Of a stretch of 64,000 bases of DNA, positions 61,440-64,000 are shown piece by piece. The notes below the pieces were generated by a model that saw nothing but the letters and a program-made list of their open reading frames with translations, was not told where the DNA came from and made no database searches. Each line of letters opens with the position of its first letter. The first letter of the stretch is position 1. Position numbers and translations under genes: made by a program. This stretch comes from Vespa crabro (Eukaryota; Arthropoda; Insecta; Hymenoptera; Vespidae), in contig NC_060961.1 in NCBI RefSeq assembly GCF_910589235.1, positions 9,128,666-9,192,665 on the forward strand, given 5' to 3'.

Positions 61440-63900
61440 AAAAATCCTTCTCTACTAATCTTTTTCGGTGATGTTATTAATATATGAACAATAATAAATT
61501 TAGTAAAGTTAACGCAATCATTCATACATTTTAACTAAAACACGAAAGATCCTTTTATATTGTTCTTCATAACATCCATCACTCAGCAAACTTAAAAGAA
61601 CTAAAACTTGAATTTTTTGAACGTGGTTTAAATATGGTAATATTAAGAATATAAAACATAGTATCACAAATCTATTATTCTTAATCTATTATTTTTAATT
61701 ATCTAATAATAAAATAGTATACATCAACCGATCAATGAATTTCATAATTAACATTGAACCATTTCATAAACAAGAGAAATTGTCCAATGTAAAAGATACC
61801 AAAGATATACTGGAGATCTCCCGGTATATAAAACGGGAACTCTATCGTTTTTGTGCACAGAAACATGTGCACAAATTTTTACGAAATGCATTCTTTGAGA
61901 AGCAAGTCGTCTCTCAATCTCTTACGCTCAAATGGTCCATGAAAATAAAATCAAAGTGAAGGTATTTTATAATAACCCTTTGAGGTCACATATCCAGCTC
62001 AAAAACCTCTACAAATTGGAAAAATTAATTGTAAACCAGACAGAACAAATTATTAATATGCTATCATTACTAACAATTGTCATAAAAAAATTAACATTTA
62101 ATATATGAAAATGAAATCCCTTTGCATAGCTCTTTAGAATACTTGTGGACTAGCACAAAAACAAGTTGGAAATCTTCTTAAATAATCAAGGAATAAACGT
62201 AATGCTCATTTCTGAAACGCATTTTACTATTATAAATATTTTGAAAATAAATAAGTACAAAATATATCCCAGCGGGAAGATTCGTGGTAGCATTACACTT
62301 ATTATTAAATCCAATATGAAACATTATGAATTTTCATCGTATAAAATGAACTAATTCAGAGTAGCGAAGGCGGTGATAAAAGACCGGCATAGCTCAATCA
62401 CTATATTAGCATTACATAGTCCATTCAGAATTAGTATCTCCAATAAGGAGTTCGAGAACTTCTTAAAAAACTTGAATAATAAATTTTTTGTGGGAGGAAA
62501 CTTTAATGCTTTAAAGTTTAATTGTATTCTCAATGAGGCAGCAGAATCATCACAATAGAAGGTAGTAATCTTTTGAAAAGTATGAACTCAAACAAATTGA
62601 ATTATATCAATACAAATGAACTCATATACTGACAATACATGATACAAATAAATTGCCCAACCTTTTTATAAACAATAACATCCCTCCGAGATCCACTAAA
62701 GTCTTCTTTGAAACTCTCTTCAAATCAACCACTTGTTGCAACAATTAATTTAACGTTTATTAAAAACCGAGCAAATGTAACTATTTTCAGCAAATTTACA
62801 AATCGGCAGCACTTTTTGGAGCTTACGACTTAATCTTATAAATAAAATAATGCAGTTGTGGAATATTCGCATGACAACATAATAAATGCAGTCCGCTCTT
62901 TCATATTTAATCAGAAGTTCGTAAGCAGATATAATTTCTTTGTTTTCAAGGAGAAAACATAGAGAAATATAAGTTCAGAAAAATATGGCAAAGCAATAAA
63001 CACAACCTGAAGATAGAACAAGCAACGAGCAGTTGACAAAAATTCTTCAAAACTTTAAAAACGATTGTTTCCAAAAATATTTTGGAAATTTGTCTTCCAA
63101 AATTTATCGATTCTAAATATTCACTTTGGAAGGCTTTCTCATCCACCATAAACAATTCCCTCTATACGTTTCCCACAAGAAGAATATACACGGAATTATG
63201 TTAACCTTATTGTAAATAAGTTTAACTTTAGAAGAGCATCAAGATACGATATGATAAGTAATAAAACGATTAAGAAACATCCCAAAATAGGGATTGTACT
63301 TAATACATTTGTTTTCAAAATATTTCTTTCCAGAAGAAATATTATGCAAAGTTTTGAAAATTATTACTCATTACATTCATCCATAAATCAGAGAAACCAA
63401 TTAATGAAGCAAATTTATATCGCTCAATTAATCTTTTGTCAAATATATTCAAATTCTTAGAGAAGATGTTAATTAAAAGACTTTATCCCTTTTTGAAAGA
63501 TTAAAAAATAAAGTAAAATTATCAATTTGGTTTTCGGAAGCGACATTCAATAATAGAACGAACCTATAGAATAGTATATAAAATCATCCAAGATCTAAAA
63601 CAGAAAAAATACTGACACATAACCTTTATATTACACAGGCAATCTTGCCTATCAGTGATTATAAGGAACATTACAATTCCAACAAATAATATAGTCAAAT
63701 ACCTGAACATGATACTTGACAGAACATGTAAGCAGCATATTAAACCAAAGTGTAAGCAACAGAAGTTAAAAATTCTACTGGCTTAGACGTTCGAATTTAA
63801 GTTTAGAAAACAAAGTATTACTCTAGAAAGTTATATTAAAACCCATTTGGATGTCTGACCACCCTGAGCTCGAAAAATGGGCTTATATTTAAAAATCTAT
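61440..63900 (+). mobile_element. Decayed Jockey-type non-LTR retrotransposon
   Basis: Plus-strand frames fall in the order of a Jockey-clade LINE. ORF1-like remains come first: NLKELKLEFFERGLNMV near 61590, then NIEPFHKQEKLSNVKDTKDI at 61750 where a zinc-knuckle region is expected but its cysteines are lost. Endonuclease follows (INVMLISETHFT at 62195 and a GKIRGSITLIIKS block; FFVGGNFNALK at 62485). Reverse-transcriptase remains begin near 63270 with an SINQRNQLM-type segment and a KLSIWFSEA block near 63515. Late-RT-like IVKYLNMILD is near 63690. Many stops and frameshifts break it, so it is inactive. The 5' end is unclear and the 3' end may continue beyond the window. Confidence 0.7.
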
Positions 63901-64000
63901 AAACTCAAAACTATCAAATAAACATTTTTTATTCTGGGCCACATGATAGTTTATAGCTTAAACAATCCCTAATACAAAAATTGTTAAAAAATATTTAAAA

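Noticed and set aside
1..64000. CRISPR arrays, operons, rRNA or intact tRNA genes
   Set aside because: No regular spaced repeats, no polycistronic layout and no foldable tRNA were seen; all genes are spliced or single eukaryotic units.

Overview
This is a window of AT-rich, intron-bearing animal nuclear DNA, almost certainly from an insect. The cyclin E, TACC, lowfat, brainiac and Tudor homologues look insect-like. Small AT-rich introns, abundant TA, GA and AAT microsatellites, CpG-containing promoters, and mariner and Jockey relics fit a hymenopteran genome best. The hymenopteran assignment is inference; no species can be named.

Layout. 1-5367 (-): the 5' part of an ABCA transporter that runs off the left edge. 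7265-9299 (+): an unrecognised protein rich in CDK-type sites. 10360-13602 (-): the centrosomal protein TACC, with a possible distal first coding exon at 20544-20690. 23026-24898 (-): cyclin E. 28413-29711 (+): lowfat/LIX1. 30596-31553 (-): mitochondrial ClpP. 32359-33345 (+): a TMEM223-like mitochondrial protein. 33391-35798: a dead mariner beside a TTAA-flanked element that contains a tRNA-like pol III promoter. 36120-37227 (-): an unrecognised two-pass membrane protein. 40103-40736 (+): SSNA1. 41510-42991 (-): brainiac. 43894-44438 (+): an unrecognised small conserved-looking protein. 46166-54979 (-): multi-domain Tudor. 56236-58387 (+): the E3 ligase RNF146. 58388-64000: gene-poor sequence with a second TTAA-element copy and a decayed Jockey-type LINE.

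Many neighbours are arranged head to head: ABCA with the 7.3 kb gene, ClpP with TMEM223, the two-pass protein with SSNA1, brainiac with the 43.9 kb gene, and Tudor with RNF146. Several products belong to the centrosome, cell cycle or germ line. E2F-type motifs lie upstream of cyclin E, TACC, SSNA1 and the 43.9 kb gene. Two identical 16-bp CTCF-like motifs lie about 10 kb apart around cyclin E.

Most notable: RNF146 has a second WWE-domain exon at 57036-57247, between its RING exon and its normal WWE exon. It keeps a splice acceptor in the right phase. It aligns over 69 residues without a gap to the normal WWE, keeps the poly-ADP-ribose contact residues encoded in the exon, and then ends in its own stop codon. 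This looks like a maintained alternative terminal exon giving an E3 ligase with a different ADP-ribose reader and no C-terminal tail.

Exon boundaries were worked out by hand from GT-AG sites and reading phase. For every complete gene model the exon lengths sum to a multiple of three.
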